Shown: positions 19,139 through 30,912, counted from the first letter of the stretch. The stretch: 64,000 nucleotides of DNA from Bactrocera neohumeralis (GCF_024586455.1 NC_065921.1:31599910-31663909), one strand, 5' to 3'. The notes: generated by a model not told the origin, from the sequence alone. Made by a program: numbers and translations.

Positions 19139-19729
19139 AATATACCACATCCAACGCAGGATTGCTCATGCCAACAGGTGCTACTTCGGACTGAGTAGGC
19201 AATTGAAAAGTAAAGTCCCCTCTCGACGAACAAAAGCTAAACTCTATAAGTCGCTCATAATTCCCGTCCTGCTATATGGTGCAGAGGCTTGGGCGATGAC
19301 AGCAACTGATGAGTCGACGTTGCGAGTTTTCGAGAGAAAAGTTCTGCGAAAGATTTATGGTCCTTTGCGCATTGGCCACAGCGAATATCGCATTTGATGG
19401 AACGATGAGCTGTACGAGATATACGACGACATTGACATAGTTCAGCGAATTAAAAGACAGCGGCTACGCTGGCTAGGTCATGTTGTCCGGATGGATGAAA
19501 ACACTCCAGCTCTGAAAGTATTCGACGCAATACCCGCCGGGGGAAGCAGAGGAAGAGGAAGACCTCGACTCCGTTGGAAGGACCAAGTGGAGAAGGACCT
19601 GGCTTCGCTTGGAATATCCAATTGGCGTCACGTAGCGAAAAGAAGAAACGACTGCCGCGCTGTTGTTAACTCGGCTATAATCGCGTAAGCGGTGTCTACG
19701 CCAATTAAGAAGAAGAAGAATATACCACA
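19139..19729 (+). mobile_element. AAG-tailed LINE copy inserted in mariner, 11-bp target duplication
   Basis: The body is 19150-19718. AATATACCACA is present at 19139-19149 and again at 19719-19729. The 3' end is GCCAATTAAGAAGAAGAAG. The 5' end begins within the sequence encoding RWRLLMPTGA-like/ANRCYF (TCCAACGCAGGATTGCTC), so it is strongly 5'-truncated. The ORF2 tail inside reads RTKAKLYKSLIIPVLLYGAE, then a stop (TGA for Arg) at 19395, then LRWLGHVVRMDENTPALKVF and RNDCRAVVNSAIIA to 19688. Confidence 0.9.
19203..19688 (+). pseudogene. LINE ORF2 C-terminal region, one premature stop
   Basis: This is the same module as at 11275. It comprises LLYGAEAWAMTATDESTLRV, the RKIYGPLRIGH block, RIKRQRLRWLGHVVRMDENT, GGSRGRGRPRLRWKDQVEKD and the final SAIIA followed by TAA. 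The Arg codon of RIRWND is TGA, giving a stop at 19395. The rest of the frame is intact, so this is the best sequence here for the very C-terminus. No catalytic reverse-transcriptase residues are included. Confidence 0.8.
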
Positions 19730-19932
19730 CCCTTTTGACTCCAAATATAATCTTCATCCAATATTGCTTTCAGTTCGGCGTCTTCAAACTTCTTTGGTAG
19801 TCTTTCAAGTTTTTCATTTTTCACATCAAAATCATTATCTCTGAACCGTTGAAACCATCTTCTGTATGTTGATTCTGATAGAGCATGATAATCATACGCC
19901 TCGAGAAGAAATTGTTGCTTTCCGAAAATCAT
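19730..19932 (-). pseudogene. mariner transposase, N-terminal helix-turn-helix half
   Basis: From about 19932 the frame gives MIFGKQQFLLEAYDYHALSE, then STYRRWFQRFRDNDFDVKNE and PKKFEDAELKAILDED, followed after a deletion by WSQKGVVY. These are the HTH and linker of a mariner whose catalytic half lies beyond the LINE at 18845-19138. The open frame extends upstream to 20238, but that part has no mariner resemblance and is probably untranslated terminal sequence. Confidence 0.75.
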
Positions 19933-20509
19933 CACTTTTTGAAACAAAATTAGACATTTTAAACACAATGAAAAAATATGATGTTGTTTGTTAATTAAAT
20001 GTTGTAAAATTAATGTTCTCAAACAACTTACTGTGGCGGATAAGTTTAAGCGACCGTTTTTGCGTACTTTTGCTTTCTTTAAGGGCGGAGATGCAAAATT
20101 TGCATCAAATGGTTTTAAGTGTCGAAACCATACGGCACCGCTTTGAGGTGTGGGTTTATATGCTGAAAAGCCACTATTAATGCAACAAATGAAGGCTGTA
20201 TGACTTTCTGGGCTAAAAAGTACAAAAATTGGGATCAAAATGATCGGCGAAAGTAAATTTAATTTGATATGCTAGCAAAATTTTCTTTAAGTGTACGTTC
20301 AGGTAGTTAGTGTCTCCAGGATGATCGTGTAGTAAATAAAATTAAGTTTCCTCAAAGACAAATAATTTAGGGCTGTTTTTCATACCATGTTTAGGTACTT
20401 CAACACCTTGTTGGTAAAATAATTAATGCACAAAAATATGCTACAGCGACCAACTTTTAAGATCCGCAATTGAATAGCACTATCCTTACACGGATAGCCT
20501 AATCTTCCA

Positions 20510-20998
20510 GGGTGAAATGAATTTTGATGACTCATGCCCAGCTCTTGACCGATGCTACGGCTGCTACTATGCCGATCTCTTTCGACCAATTCAGCGATTT
20601 TATCGCAATTTTCGACGACAGGCCTTCCGGAGCGTTTCGCATCTTCGACCACCTCTACACCAGAACGTAAACGTTGAAACCATCGTTGTGCGGTGGAAAT
20701 GGAAACTGTATCGGGTCCATAAACTGCACAAATTTTATTGGCGGCTTGAGATGCATTTTTGCCTTTATCGTAGTAGTACTGTAAAATATGGCGTATTTTC
20801 TCTTTATTTTGCTGCATGTTTGCGACGCAATAACTCACGAACGACTTAAAAGAAACGACAAACACGTGTTAGCGCGTGATATGAGCTTTCCAAAAGCTTT
20901 CCAAAAAGGTATAGCATGACCCGATGCGACGAATAAAACTAGAACTACGCGCTTTCAGCGCCAACTAGCGCAAATACCGCAAGACTTTTTTGACAACC
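20510..20998 (-). mobile_element. mariner derivative type M1, left end lost
   Basis: The right terminus at 20998 is the inverted repeat whose reverse strand reads GGTTGTCAAAAAAGTCTTGC, with TA at 20999-21000. The minus strand encodes MQQNKEKIRHILQYYYDKGK, NKICAVYGPDTVSISTAQRW, FQRLRSGVEVVEDAKRSGRP and SIGQELGMSHQ. Soon after GMSHQ the homology to the sister copies (24932-25456 and 48256-48793) stops near 20510 and the left terminal repeat is missing. This copy is therefore truncated as well as internally deleted. It has about two substitutions in the HTH region relative to the 48 kb copy. Confidence 0.75.
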
Positions 20999-21000
20999 TA

Positions 21001-21481
21001 TTACTCTAAAATTCTCATAAAATTCCATTAATAAAGATTTTACAACTCGTTGGGTATGGTTCCGTTTTGAGAAAATTGAGGTTCTATTGATGCTAAAGGA
21101 AGAACGACTCGTTATTAGAAGATCCTATTGTGAAGTCTATATATCTATTTCTACCGTAAGTGGTGAAAGTGATTTGGTCGTTTTAAAATAACTTTAAATT
21201 GCATTCTTTTAATTAATCATGAATGTCGATAACGAAATTACACTATTGGCCATATTCAAACTTTATAAACAATTAGCTCATGTGATCTTCTCTCAATTGT
21301 ATCTGGACGTGCGTTTTTATTCACCCCAAGTTATATACTTGAAGAACCAATTAAATACAGAAATGTTGATTATACAAAAACAAAAAAGTTTTGGTTGCCC
21401 TGAATATCTTAGCAAATTTTGGTGCCTTCAAGTGCCCAGATTATGACCTTATTCATGAAAATATTGGATGTGCTGTTGTTT
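21001..21481. other. No gene recognised
   Basis: AT-rich sequence. The frame 21219-21446 (+) has no domain I can recognise. Confidence 0.4.
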
Positions 21482-21485
21482 TTAA

Positions 21486-22038
21486 GGGGTATTCTGGTCT
21501 GGAAGCATGAATTTCAGGTTTAAAAAAAATGTGTCGTAAAAAAAGGCAATTATTATTTTTTTACTATCCATTTTTTTATTAGTTATTTGTTAATTTTAGA
21601 AGAGTACAGAAAAAAATTAGAAACTAAAAAAAGTAAAAAAAAAGTTTTTTTGGATCACTTTTTCTGACTATTTCAAATTTTTTAAAAATAATAAAAATAA
21701 AAATTTGTGGATGGGGCTAGTTCCAACCATAGTCAAGCCTATAAAGACGACTCTATAAAAATTTTAAGTAAATCGGTCTAGTAGAACCTGAGAAATCGTA
21801 GGTATCGTTCCGAAAAAGTCAGCTTTGAGAAAAACGCGTTTAAAGTTTCGCGTAAAGTCCTTTGTTCGATTAGTTCCGGCTGAACCAGTTTGGATGCCGT
21901 GTCAGAAAAATGCCTATATCTCCGAAAATAATTTGAATTTTGAAGAATCCTCTTGTACACATATTCTTGAATAGTTAAACTTTGAAAATATAAAAAAAAA
22001 ATTTAGATTTTTTTAAATTTCTAGACCAGAGTACCCCC
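21486..22038. mobile_element. MITE family A, TTAA-flanked
   Basis: It begins GGGGTATTCTGGTCTGGAAG and ends TCTAGACCAGAGTACCCCC, with TTAA at 21482-21485 and 22039-22042. The interior is AT-rich and non-coding. It includes GGATGGGGCTAGTTCCAACC and AGTTCCGGCTGAACCAGTTT, shared in inverted order with 58213-58946 and, more loosely, with 45010-45717. Confidence 0.8.
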
Positions 22039-22494
22039 TTAAGATAATTGCATATCTAATATTTTGATAATTATCGGTTTGTTAGTAACAAAAATTTTGG
22101 TTACAATTCATAAAATGTCCTATTTCACTCAATGGAAATCTCATTTTACGTTTTCACGTTTCAAAAGTAATTCGCAGTGCATTCTGCCAATGTATGTGCA
22201 CTCCATTGAACTCAGTGATTTAATACGTGTTGAAGTTAGGAATGATAAAACAATTTCTCAAAGCATGAAAAAGTTTAAAGGTGGAATTTTTGAATCGTGG
22301 AAAAGTTTTGATATTCGAAAATTTCCTAGGTAACCATTAAACTAATTATGAAGAAGTTTTAAATACGGAGGCTGCTATATATTTTGAAAATTAAGGTTTG
22401 TTGATAAAAATCTGAAATTGGAAAAACGATTTTTTATAACATCACTCAGAACGTTTTGTCATTTAATCGTGAATTCATTTTTTACGTTTTACAG

Positions 22495-23000
22495 GTAATT
22501 AAAAAATTTCAAAAAAATTAACTCGTGAACATTTTCGTGCGATCATTTTTAACTTTCGATGGATTATAAAACAAATTGCATCGATCAACCAAAATCTTTA
22601 TATGGATAGAAGCACCATCTTATAGCACTGTGAAAAACTGGTACAATGAATTCAATCGTGGCCGTGACGTTTTTGAAGGTCGTCCAAAAATATACTTGTG
22701 CCAGAAAAATCGATGCCGTACGTGAACTGATAATGCAAAACCGTCATGTAACATACCTTCAGATAGAGGATCGTATGCTAATAGACTGTCAGACTCTAAA
22801 AACAAATTTGAGTATCAAGTTAGACTATCTACGGAGATAATCTGCAAAAATTTTCGTATAATTTAGGAAAGTATAGCGAGGACCAGAAAAGCGGTTCAGC
22901 CAGAATCTTAAAGTGACGGGAAAAATGGTATCAAGGTTGTTCCGCTCGTCATATCATGACACAATCCTGTTGGTCCTTAAAAAGATATTTCCACCTGGAA
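22495..23000 (+). pseudogene. mariner remnant (third lineage), N-terminal part
   Basis: Readable pieces in different frames are HFRAIIF-like sequence near 22535, EAPSYSTVKNWYNEFNRGRD (22612), VFEGRPK, IDAVRELIMQNRHVTYLQIE (22711) and IHDRMLIDCQTL-like residues. STVKNWYNEFNRGR followed by GRPK and VRELIMQ-RHVTY is the usual N-terminal DNA-binding part of one SETMAR-like mariner lineage. Stops and shifts occur within 30 codons of each other. Past 22830 only the words CSARHIMTQSCWSLKRYFHL suggest the C-terminal side, so most of the catalytic domain is missing. Confidence 0.65.
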
Positions 23001-23699
23001 AAATATCAAAGAAAAGGCGTTTTATTGAAATATAACATATGTTTCCGAAAACATTATTATCGAAAAGTAAGGAAAATATAAAAAAAAATTTGTCGCTTAA
23101 TTCCTAATTAGCAGAAAATTAACAAGGAAGGAAGGACTTTTTATATTATATGTATATTAGAGAATCTTTACAGGATACTTACCGTCGCAAGGTTTTTGTC
23201 AGGCTAAGGGAGCTGTATACATAGTATGGGGACGTGGCGCCAGTACAAGTCAATTAGTTTGCTGCGATCATATTGATCGTATTGTTCTTAAAAACAACTT
23301 TCGCAAGCAAAAATTAATAAGAACTACAAAAAATGGAAACTGCAAATTGTATACACTTTTCTTCACACATGTTATGGAATATAGTTCGTTTATAAAAGAT
23401 AAATATATTGCCAAAATAGTACCCGTGTCCGGTCATTGGGACTTACTCATGTCCGATTATATAGTAGGAACTAGTTCTGTATGGTAATATTAATGAAAAC
23501 GTTATGTTTGTGGAATTTGTGCAGTTATGGGAGCTATTCGGTTATGAGGACTGTCCGTATTGGAGAATTTCACTGTATATACAGATATGTATATAATTTA
23601 GATTGAGATCTTGATCGATTTCATTCATATGTATATAATGCTCACAACATTATTTCAATACTACTGTGATCAAATTGAAAAATGAATTTTTAATTTATA
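23001..23699. other. No gene recognised
   Basis: AT-rich stretch without domain-bearing frames. GGAAGGAAGGACTTTTTAT near 23126 and AGGGAGCTGTATAC near 23208 may be decayed repeat E. Confidence 0.4.
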
Positions 23700-23719
23700 C
23701 TTCGCGTGTCGAATCGGTA

Positions 23720-24230
23720 AAGTTTTTTTCTGTAAGTTGGTAGTATTGTTAGTGACATCTATGCCAAATTTCACGTCAAAATATTGATTAGTATTTGAGA
23801 TACGCGTCGTTTTGTGAGGCTCTAAAAGTGAATTCTTCGATTTTTACTGTCTGAATTTATTCAACAAAGAAGTGCGATAATGTACCATCTCATACTGCAT
23901 TGGTTATTCGTGATCATTTCGCCACATTTTCAACTAATATCGTGCCGCAACCACCGCATTTGCCTGATTTACCTTCGTGTAACTTCTGGCTATTCAGCAA
24001 CTTCATATGACCACTTCGAGGACACCGTTTTGACTCAATTGAGGATATAAAAGATGAATCGAAGAAAGCTCTGATGGCCATCAGAGTGAGGATTTTTCGA
24101 AGTGCTATGATGACTGGAAAATTCGTTGGCATAAGTGTATTGCAGCGGGAGTCGATTACTTTGAAGGACATGAAATGGACAAAATTCACCTTTCAGTTTA
24201 ATCACAATAGTATCACTCATATTGACTTCA
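23720..24230 (+). mobile_element. mariner derivative with 5' end joined to catalytic C-terminus
   Basis: A 5' untranslated block (GTTGGTAGTATTGTTAGTGA) recurs near 51215 before another mariner relic. The N-terminus EFIQQRSAI (23846) matches MSEIFQQRRSI of the copy at 10062. It passes within a few codons into VPSHTALVIRDHFATFSTNI (23880), then VPQPPHLPDLPSCNFWLF and RGHRFDSIEDIKDESKKALM, ending near CIAAGVDYFEGHEMD. The deletion removes about two thirds of the transposase. The last catalytic Asp has become Asn (CNF instead of CDF). Confidence 0.75.
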
Positions 24231-24559
24231 ATAAATGGGAAATACTGACCCTTTTTTATTCACTTTTGGCATCAGGGTAGATATATTGGTATATGTACAT
24301 ATGTTAAGTAAAGTCAATCTTAAATTTTTTATCCGAAAATTTTTTCTGAATCCTCTCGGTTGCCGAATTTAATGCTTCTGACGTGTTTATTTAATAATTT
24401 ATCGGCTCTCTCCTAGGCTGCAGCTAGCTACATATATGTACATAAGTATGTCCTTAGTCGTGCCATAATTCTTTTACAAAGTTTAGAGTCAAGAAAACAG
24501 ACGGCAGAAAAGAGTTCCGTTATTTTTATACTCTTGTAACATGTTACTAAAGGATATAT

Positions 24560-24930
24560 GTATGCATTAATACATATACATACATATAAAGTCAGGGCGA
24601 CGAGACTATTTGACTGTCCGTCCATCCGTCGGTAAAAATTAAGTTATCTTGATGAATCTTGGACGATATATTTCTAGGCACCATAAAAACATTCGTTATT
24701 GTAGACGGGCGAAATCGGACCACAGTCACGCCTAAAAAATGCCATTAAAAGAAAATAGCCATAACTAAGCGGCAAATTAAGATTCAAAACTAATCTTTGA
24801 AAACAAATCGCATTAAGGAGGATCTGTAGTTTGAAAATCATAAAAAAGAGGACGTTTCCCCGTCCCCTAATAAGTTTAAAGTTCATAAACCAGTCGTGGT
24901 ATATCACCTAAATTTCCACGGAACAAATAA
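24560..24930. repeat. Dispersed repeat E, fragment
   Basis: GTCAGGGCGACGAGACTATT, CCGTCCATCCGTCGGTAAAA, GACGGGCGAAATCGGACCAC, AGTCACGCCTAAAAAATGCC and GCCATAACTAAGCGGC match words at 16085-16190. Non-coding. Confidence 0.55.
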
Positions 24931-24931
24931 T

Positions 24932-25456
24932 GGTTTTTCAAAAAAGTCTTGCGGTATTTTTATTGATTTTGTTTTTTTTTGAAATTGAAATGAATTATTG
25001 ATGACTCATGCCCATGCTACGACTGCTACTAGCCGTTCTCTTTCGACCAATTCAGCGATTTTATTGCAATTTTCGACGACAGGCCTTCCGGAGCGTGGCG
25101 CATCTTCGACCACCTCTACACCAGAACGAAAACGTTAAAACCATCGTTGTGCGGTGGAAATGGAAACTGTATCGGGTCCATAAACTGCACAAATTTTATT
25201 GGCGGCTTGAGATGCGTTTTTGCCTTTATCGTCGTAGTACTGTAAAATATGCCGTATTTTCTCTTTATTTTGCTCCATGTTTGCGACGCTATAACTCACG
25301 AACGACTTAAAAGAAACGACAATCAATCAAACACGTGTTAGCGCGTGAAATGAGCTTTCCAAAAAGGTATAGCATGACCCGATGCGAAGAATAAAACTAG
25401 AACTACGCGCTTTCAGCGCCAACTAGCGAAAATACCGCAAGACTTTTTTGACAACC
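24932..25456 (-). mobile_element. mariner derivative type M1, both ends present
   Basis: The left end GGTTTTTCAAAAAAGTCTTG (24932) and the right end, whose complement is GGTTGTCAAAAAAGTCTTGC (25456), are terminal inverted repeats; TA follows at 25457-25458. On the minus strand MEQNKEKIRHILQYYDDKGK leads into NKICAVYGPDTVSISTAQRW and then a stop after QRWF (TTT TAA). The remaining HTH region is readable in other frames up to MSHQ. After MSHQ the sequence goes at once into an AT-rich tail (ATTCATTTCAATTTC) and the terminal repeat. This is the same internal junction as in the 48 kb copy. Confidence 0.85.
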
Positions 25457-25479
25457 TATTATTTTCGGCATCTCTTATG

Positions 25480-25960
25480 ACAGTGTGAAAATGAGTTAAA
25501 TCGAATGATAACCCCGACCACTCTCCATGTAACTAAATGTGTCAGAGACATTAAATTTTACATCCGGGATGGTACAAGATAACTTCAAAAGAGATGATGT
25601 CAAAATTGAACTCTCAATGTGACACCATCCATTTTTAGGTGAAATCACATATCTTAGGATAAACTAAACCAATTTCCATAGGTGACATTATCCTAAAATT
25701 GCTTTACAGAGCAAAAATGGGCGCAATCGGACAATATTCGCGCCTACTGCATATATAATTATTTTTCTCTCCAGTACACAAATGAAACTGCAATGATTAT
25801 ATCGGGGTAAAGGTTTGCACCTATAGTACCTTTAAATTTTGCCTTCCTAAAATTGTCAACATCGGATCATAACAGTTCAAGCCTCCAGATACCGAAAATG
25901 GGGAACCCATTGCCAATGGCTAACTTTTTACATAGACCTACTGGTCAGATGAAGGTTCAG
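25480..25960. repeat. Dispersed repeat E, distal part
   Basis: ATAACCCCGACCACTCTCCA, AGACATTAAATTTTACATCC, GGGATGGTACAAGATAACTT and GAAATCACATATCTTAGG match 16370-16560 and 53455-53640. Non-coding. Confidence 0.55.
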
Positions 25961-26370
25961 TTTAGTGTGAGGTGAAGGGCTCGTCATACAGGAGACAGAC
26001 GTCAACGCTTTTTGTGAACTTTAGGAGCGACTTGATATCTGCGTATTTCTTCGTGCCAATAGGTTGTGGCTGTCAAGAGGCCAACAGCCGTTCGGCAGTC
26101 CTTTCGAGACCGTGTGAGTATGAAGGAAGGCGATCCTGCATGTACTTAAGGCATTCTACATCGCTGGGATCGCCTGTCAGCACTTGTAGCACTTTTGGCA
26201 ATCTCATCAGCAGTTTCGTTTCCCTGAACTCGCTTGAGGCCTGGAACCCAGCATGCAGCCGCTATCTGGCAGCCGTTACATCTACTGCTTCCCTGCTTCT
26301 AAGGACTATCTCTGACGTAATGAGATGTGAGATTATTGCCTTAATTGGTGCCTGGCTATCAACGTATATA
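25960..26370 (-). pseudogene. RNase H-like domain of a non-LTR retrotransposon
   Basis: On the minus strand the frame starting near 26370 reads VYVDSQAPIKAIISHLITSE, IVLRSREAVD, then after shifts WVPGLKRVQGNETADEIAKS and, further on, SYSHGLERTAERLLAS and ADIKSLLKFTKSVDVCLLYD. A Y-DSQAAIKA segment with the catalytic Asp, then W-PGH-(G/V)-GNE-AD, is the signature of the RNase H domain found at the C-terminus of LOA/I-like non-LTR elements. Here the His of PGH is Leu. A + strand open frame over the same bases is only its shadow. It could belong to the same kind of element as the ORF1 at 529-1607. Confidence 0.65.
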
Positions 26371-28774
26371 CATATTTATTATTTTTATGTTTTTTCCTGC
26401 GTTGTTAGCTATCCAGTGTGTGAGGTATGTATTTATAAATAGCAAGATCAGAAGTTAATGCAATTAGCCGAAACCTTCTTCTGACATTAGGTTGGTCGAA
26501 GTGTGTGATACTTTAATGAAATTAAGTAGATCATTAATGTGGTGTGTGGTAGCTGAATATAAAATAATGAATTCTTATCCTCTGGTTGATTTTGCCTCAT
26601 CTCATTGTATTACATTTGTCGACGCGAAGTAAAATATAGTAATGGCACTAAATATATCTACGACCTAGATATAATATAAGTTAATAAGATACCAAATGTT
26701 GAATTTTTTCGCAACATTTTAAAAAAAAGTTTTGACAACACTTGAATTATTTACTCGAATATTCAGAGACGTTTTCTGTAGTTTCTAACGTTCTAAAGTC
26801 AACCAACTTGAATACATAGGCTGTGAATTTTCAATTGTTTATATTGTTCCGCGTACATCTCTATATAACGTATATTTGGAACGTTAGATTTTAACGCATT
26901 CAGCTTTACTACATTTCTGTAAATGAAGCATAATAGTTTTACTCATCTAATGGTGGTTGGTACATACTTACATACATATTGTATATCAAACTGATCAGAA
27001 TAGAAGTAGATGAGAGAAGATGAATCACAACTGTGTGCCAGCGATAGCTAGAGTAAAACTTGAGATATCTTGACAAGGTTCTCCTTGATGACTACCAAGC
27101 TGAGAAGGTGAAAAATGCTGATGGCCGAAATAGTACCTTTCCAACGCCCACAAAATGGATACAAAACTTCAATTTGGTATTGAAGGAGCATGTATGGTAA
27201 AGTAGGCGTGGTCCGCCACTAATTCACATAATATAAATATTTCAGAAATTACTAAGCAGAAATCTCTCAATAAAACTCCACATTGCGCGATCCATCTGTC
27301 TCGTTACATCGCCTTTACAGTCATTAAGAGCAAAAGTGTCAATGCCTTGACTATTTTCATAGCAAAGAATTATTACTCTGATTCTGAGGCACATCTTTCG
27401 TTGTTAGGGTTCTAGGTGATTGCTCCTCCACCTCTCTGTCAAAATATCAAATATGTGCTTTTTTGACGTCAAACTGTTTAACGACAACAGTTTTTGGGAG
27501 ATAGCAGTGTATATATCTGTCCCATCTTTTTTAGAATGTGTTGGATTCAGACAAATATTTGAAGCTTCAGAGTTTCGCACATAACTTTCACCTATTATTC
27601 TATTTTAATTTTTGCTTTTTGTACACTCCTCCACTGAGGCTCTTCCTTACAATATTGAATTGAAAGTTTTGGCTTTCGCACATTGTATGTATGTAGTTAC
27701 AAGTATCCTTCGTTTAGATTATAAATATTTACCCAATATAAGCAAAAGAAATGTTGATAAGTATGATAAGACAAGATATTTAAATTTGCTTATTAATTTT
27801 ATTGTATTGATTTATGTTATGAAATTATTCACAAAATCCAATGAATCGTAAATAAAATTAAAGTCAATAAAGTTCCAAAAAATAGTAGGACGCAATTATC
27901 CAAAATGCTTTTGAAGTAAATATCGATCTCATCATCAATATCGTTAACACTTTCTGTCGAATTTAATACCTCAACACAACGTATATACCATAAAGGTAAG
28001 CACCTACATAGGGAATAATACCGAACCGTACTATACATATGTATATAGGAATACATTTCAATTTCGTTAAATATTTGAATTTCTGCCAAATATTCAAAAA
28101 TAAAAAATATGTTTATATTTTTTATATACGAGTATTTCATATATTTTTTAATTCTAAATAGAAATGAAAAGTTCATTAGCAAAATATATCACCCTGAGCT
28201 TCAGCCTGTTGGTAAAATATCTACAGCCTGACACTCATAAGTTAAGAGCACACCTATTTCCCATACGAGACCATTTTAAAATATAGGTACCATATCAGTC
28301 GGACTATGCTTTTTAAATGGCCCAAATAGTAAGTTGAGAACCTTCAGGTTTGTACAGACAATAGTTAGCAGTCAATTTGTGAGATAACTCATTTAAATGA
28401 AGCAGATATATTTTCCGATAACAATGTGTTCTGGTGTTAAAACTGAGCAAGATTCATTTAGAGTTCCGCCGCCACTATTAACATAAATTATGTATATATT
28501 ATGTCACAATATATACATCGCTCAAAATGTGAGATGTTTTAATCCAAGCCTTTGTGGGTGCTGAAATGGCATTAACCTGTATGTGGCAATTTCAACATAA
28601 TTTGTTCACAACAACATATGGCCATACGACATGGTATCGTTCATGGTTTGAAAATGATAAAGAATTGTTTCTACGCTTCATAGATATCAAAATTTTAAAT
28701 TGCAATAAATAAAAACTTTGCAGAAATAGTGCTTTCAAAATATTCCTTTTTCACGTTTGAAAATTGTAGAATTT
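26371..28774. other. No gene recognised
   Basis: This is 2.4 kb of AT-rich DNA. AATACAAAACTTCAATTTGG and TAGGCGTGGTCCGCCACT near 27160-27230 could be decayed repeat E. Open frames at 27612-27851 (+) and 27829-28182 (-) are AT-driven and show no domain. It could be host intron sequence. Confidence 0.4.
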
Positions 28775-29070
28775 AGACAGTAATATTTCAAGCCCCCATT
28801 TACCGAATATGCGGACTACAATGCCGATGAATGACTTTTTACCGAAAATGTCGGTCAATCTGTGAGACACATTATTGAAATTCAGAGAGAATCTGTTCAG
28901 GATAATAATGAGTCCTTGTGTTAAAAAGGGGTAAAATTGGATTCAATACTGCCAATGTATATTACGGTTATGGTACATGCATATGTATGTAAGTATATAC
29001 AATTTTCGAAATTTCGGTTGACTTTAATTGTCTCACCAGTAAACCAGTATATTTCGCTCAATATGCGAGT
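28775..29070 (-). repeat. Dispersed repeat E, antisense fragment
   Basis: CAAGCCCCCATTTACCGAAT, GTCGGTCAATCTGTGAGACA, TTGAAATTCAGAGAGAATCT and AAAAAGGGGTAAAATTGG match the antisense block at 55140-55260 and 17165-17300. Confidence 0.55.
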
Positions 29071-29901
29071 TATCTTCATGAAATTTATAGCGCGTGTTTT
29101 TCTGATAATAACTTCTATTGTGATAATAACCTGTATCACCGATGTCTGAAATCGGTTGGTGCAAGGTTCTCACCAAATTTAGTGCATTTAACTTCTGTGT
29201 AATATCTTGAGAGAGTGTAAAATTTATTATTGTAGGATTTTTTTTCACCTTTATTTTTGCACACTTTTCGTTCTGGTTTAGAAGAAAAGTTCGTAATACC
29301 CTTTAATAAACTTATAATACTTAAATGGGTATTTCTCAGTGTGATAATCTTTGAATCGAAGGTAATGCATATAAATAAAGTGAAGACGTGTTTCTACATA
29401 TGTATAAACCCTAAAACATATAGCACATATAATAATATGCTTTTTTATTCTAATATAAACTGGGACAAAATATTTAATTATATTTTTTAAAAACTTATTC
29501 TCCTCTTATCCTCTATTTTTCGAAAGAAAAACTCTACTTAGAATATGTGTAATCAGCATCGATACTCGCACGACTTCAAAATCTGGTCTCAAGAGTCTTG
29601 ATCATTTAAAGACGATTGTAACTAGAATAGAAAGCAATTGGTGAGGATAATATCCAAATAATTGTTAGGCCTATAATGGAGCTCATCATATGCTGTTTAC
29701 ATTTACTAATTTCCTAACCACTTAGGCCCGGTTCCCGGAAAATTCGTTCATATACATACAAATGTATGTATGTACATATGGAGTTGCATTGTCGGCAATT
29801 CTCCAAAGGGCGGCGACGGCTAAAGTAGAAACATATGTATATACACATGTATGTATATACATACATATATATGTGGTGATGTAATAAAAATACATAATAA
29901 T
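29071..29901. other. No gene recognised; TATG microsatellite near the end
   Basis: AT-rich sequence. TACATACAAATGTATGTATG and GTATATACACATGTATGTAT tracts lie at 29750-29880. No domain-bearing frame. Confidence 0.4.
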
Positions 29902-29905
29902 TTAA

Positions 29906-30624
29906 GAGGGTACTCTCATGTGAACGCATACATTTTACCACTTTTTAGGAAAATTTTTTTATGCGACAACAAAATTCAATCATTTTAATTTTTTAATATA
30001 TTTTTATTTGTATTTTGAAATGAACAAAAAAATTTTTTTTTTCGTTTTTTACATTTTTAAATATATTTTTTTTTAAATCAAAGTAGTCCCCAACAAAAAA
30101 AAGTAGTTCACTGGTCATGGTGATAGCGGCTGTTCATGTTGTCTGAAATAAAAAAATCGAATGGATTATTATTCAGTAGTTCTGCGGCTATCGTCCCTAC
30201 CAAATACAATCAATTTCATTAAAAAAAAAAATGTCGAACTTCAAAAAAAAAAAGTAACGAAAATCTTGTTTTTTTCGTTAAAAATCGTTTAAAAAAATAT
30301 GAAAATATTTTCGAAAATAAACAATTCTGGTAGGGACGATAACTATAAATGAGTAGAAGAACATATGTAAATTTTAAAGCAATCGGTTGAATACTTTTTT
30401 TTTTAGGACCGTGACAGTTTCAGAAAATGATGATTCGAGAAAAATGCAGACTGGTCATGGCGCCTGTTAGACAGTCGCTTACGACACGTCGGCGACTATG
30501 AGCTGTAACTTATCAAATACTATGTATTTCGGTTTGAATTTTTCACAGCATGTTTTCAATAGGTTTTACTGTCAAAATATAAAAACAAATCGATTTTTCG
30601 AAGTGATTACATGAGAATACCCCC
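29906..30624. mobile_element. MITE family B, complete, TTAA-flanked
   Basis: It begins GAGGGTACTCTCATGTGAAC and ends TTACATGAGAATACCCCC, with TTAA at 29902-29905 and 30625-30628. At 719 bp it is collinear with 37975-38713 and inverted relative to 8906-9625. The interior is non-coding. Confidence 0.85.
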
Positions 30625-30912
30625 TTAACATTACGTTTTGGGCTAGGTTTGCATTAATGCATTAAAAAATTTAATCATATATGTATTTGATGCCTTGGAG
30701 AATGTAAAAGTAAAAGGGAAAAAGTAATGATGCAGTTTTTTTTTTTAATTACATTTTTATTAAGAAGTTATAAACCAAAAACTGTATTTCAATACATAAC
30801 AAACTAAGTATTCACAAAAAACTAAAAAAAAACCTTCCACCAAAGTCTACGTAAGGTATAGGTACATATATGGTACACTTTCTACTCTTCATGTTAGTCC
30901 ATAGTTGTCACA

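Larger units (their letters stand above)
18843..20030 (-). mobile_element. mariner remnant split by a LINE insertion
   Basis: The mariner occupies about 19730-20030 (N-terminal half) and 18843-19138 (C-terminal half) on the minus strand. A LINE at 19150-19718 interrupts it. The two mariner pieces join correctly in order when the insert and one copy of the duplicated target are removed. The mariner also carried an internal deletion before the LINE arrived: the HTH region passes directly into the segment near WSQKGVVY. This gives an order of events: deletion in mariner, then LINE insertion. Confidence 0.85.

Noticed and set aside
19705..20238. A 177-codon minus-strand frame as a single gene
   Set aside because: Only the last ~65 codons resemble mariner; the upstream part is untranslated or flanking sequence, and the LINE insertion interrupts the gene.
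20517..20849. Plus-strand 110-codon frame, also seen at 25008 and 48402 (minus)
   Set aside because: It is the antisense shadow of the mariner HTH region in all three copies, which explains its apparent conservation.
25972..26442. A 156-codon plus-strand open frame
   Set aside because: It is antisense to a recognisable RNase H domain on the minus strand and has no domain of its own.
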